Positions 5,535-6,625 of a DNA stretch of 6,625 nucleotides are shown here, piece after piece. Source of the DNA: Bacillota bacterium (GTDB taxonomy: Bacteria; Bacillota; Clostridia; Christensenellales; CAG-138); the NCBI GenBank assembly GCA_023453725.1, contig JAEXTB010000333.1, positions 1 through 6,625 of the forward strand, given 5' to 3'. How positions within the stretch are numbered: position 1 is the first letter of the stretch; every line of letters begins with the position of its first letter. Position numbers and translations under genes: made by a program. The notes under the pieces were generated by a model, which worked only from the letters and a program-made list of their open reading frames with translations, had not been told where the DNA came from and did not search any database.

Positions 5535-6625
5535 ATGTACAACGAATTGCACGAGGAATGCGGGCTTTTTGGGATATATAGTAAGTCCGGGGAAGAGGAC
5601 GTCGCCTCGCTGGCGTACTACGCGCTTTATGCGCTGCAGCACCGCGGGCAGGAAAGCTGCGGGATTGCAGTAAACGACGACGGTCTCATCACAGCCTATC
5701 GGGACGCCGGCTTAGTCAATGAAGTGTTTCATGCGCAAACGCTTAAGAAACTAGGCCGTGGGAAGATGGCAATCGGCCATGTGCGCTACGGCACCACCGG
5801 GAACGACGCCCGTTTAAATGCCCAGCCGCTTGTCATCAACCATGTGAAGGGCCGCATGGCGCTTGCGCACAACGGCAACCTTACCAACGACGCCCAGCTT
5901 CGGGAAGAACTTGAACTTGCGGGCTCCATATTTCATACCACCAGCGACAGCGAGGTCATCGCCTACATCATTACCAAAGAACGGTTAAGTGCACCTTCAA
6001 TTGAGGCGGCGGTTTCAAAGGCCATGTACCGCTTAAAAGGCGCATATTCACTGGTGATCCTTTCTCCCACTAAGCTCATTGCGGTACGCGATCCCATGGG
6101 CTTCCGGCCGCTGTGCATCGGGCAGTTGGGGGAAAGCTATGTGTTTGCCTCGGAAAGCTGCGCGCTTATGAGCATTGGAGCAACGTTTGTGCGCGACGTG
6201 CTGCCCGGCGAAATCGTTGTGGCGGACGCGAATGGCCTCAGGAGCATTACCGAACATTGCGGTGCCCCTAAGACTTCCCTGTGCGTGTTTGAACTGATCT
6301 ATTTTGCCCGGCCGGACAGCGTGATTGACGGCAGCAGCGTGCAGACGGCAAGGCAGCGTGCGGGTGCTTTTTTAGCGCTCGAGCATCCGGTGCAGGCGGA
6401 CGTTGTCGTCGGCGTGCCGGATTCGGGCATTGATGCCGCCATCGGTTACGCCCGCCAGTCCGGCATTCCGTACGGTGTTGGGTTTATCAAAAACAAGTAT
6501 ATTGGCCGCACGTTCATACAGCCGACGCAGGCGGGGCGGGAAGATCAGGTACGCATCAAATTGAACCCTATCGCGGCTACCGTGGCGGGAAAACGAGTGG
6601 TGCTCATTGACGATTCGATCGTGCG
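5535..6625 (+). CDS. purF: Amidophosphoribosyltransferase (glutamine PRPP amidotransferase), 3' truncated by window
   Basis: PurF makes 5-phosphoribosylamine from PRPP and glutamine, the committed first step of purine synthesis. I translated 363 uninterrupted codons to the right edge. The first eight residues (MYNELHEE) look like a short propeptide removed to expose Cys9 (CGLFGIY) as the N-terminal nucleophile of the Ntn glutaminase domain. QHRGQES (35-41), GHVRYGTTG (81-89), AHNGNL (111-116) and TSDSE (136-140) complete that domain. The phosphoribosyltransferase part shows YFARPDSVIDG (256-266), GVPDSG (293-298), IKNKYIGRTFIQP (318-330) and the start of the PRPP loop VVLIDDSIV (355-363), where the window ends. 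Cys250 matches the first iron-sulfur ligand of the B. subtilis-type enzyme; the other expected ligands lie outside. It starts 11 nt after purC with a weak AAAGG (5522-5526), so translation may rely on coupling to purC. Confidence 0.97.
   Translation, partial: MYNELHEECGLFGIYSKSGEEDVASLAYYALYALQHRGQESCGIAVNDDGLITAYRDAGLVNEVFHAQTLKKLGRGKMAIGHVRYGTTGNDARLNAQPLVINHVKGRMALAHNGNLTNDAQLREELELAGSIFHTTSDSEVIAYIITKERLSAPSIEAAVSKAMYRLKGAYSLVILSPTKLIAVRDPMGFRPLCIGQLGESYVFASESCALMSIGATFVRDVLPGEIVVADANGLRSITEHCGAPKTSLCVFELIYFARPDSVIDGSSVQTARQRAGAFLALEHPVQADVVVGVPDSGIDAAIGYARQSGIPYGVGFIKNKYIGRTFIQPTQAGREDQVRIKLNPIAATVAGKRVVLIDDSIV

Overview
The window looks like chromosomal core-metabolism DNA from an anaerobic Firmicute, most likely class Clostridia with a moderate-to-high GC genome. 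The grounds are strong AGGAGG-type ribosome binding sites, tight head-to-tail packing, the order flavoprotein-cmk-plsC-ispH/rpsA, and above all an IspH reductase fused in frame to a four-domain S1 protein, an arrangement known mainly from Clostridia. No phage, insertion sequence, CRISPR array, tRNA or rRNA was seen. All genes are on the + strand.

Left unit (1-4111): the 3' end of a BaiN/HI0933-type FAD oxidoreductase, then cmk (CMP kinase), plsC (lysophosphatidate acyltransferase) and the 793-residue ispH-rpsA fusion, closed by a strong intrinsic terminator at 4080-4111. Gaps are 1 nt, 33 nt and a 1-nt TAATG overlap, so this reads as one operon serving nucleotide supply, membrane lipid synthesis, isoprenoid precursors and translation.

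Right unit (4112-6625): a 209-nt intergenic region carries the terminator and then a clear sigma-A-type promoter (TTGAAA, 17 bp, TATGAT). This drives the purine biosynthesis genes purE and purC and the first 363 codons of purF, which runs off the right edge. PurF makes phosphoribosylamine at the first step of the pathway; PurE and PurC act on consecutive middle steps (AIR to CAIR to SAICAR).

The most interesting signal lies inside the ispH-rpsA fusion. Near the end of the IspH coding part there is a near-consensus promoter with an extended -10 (TTGAAA, 16 bp, TATAAT preceded by TGA). It is followed by a Shine-Dalgarno-like AGGGAGG and an in-frame ATG exactly at the junction. Codon usage switches abruptly at the same place, from relaxed (IspH) to strongly biased (S1). 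Together these suggest that the locus makes a separate 516-residue S1 protein as well as, or instead of, much of the full-length fusion. This is inferred from sequence only.
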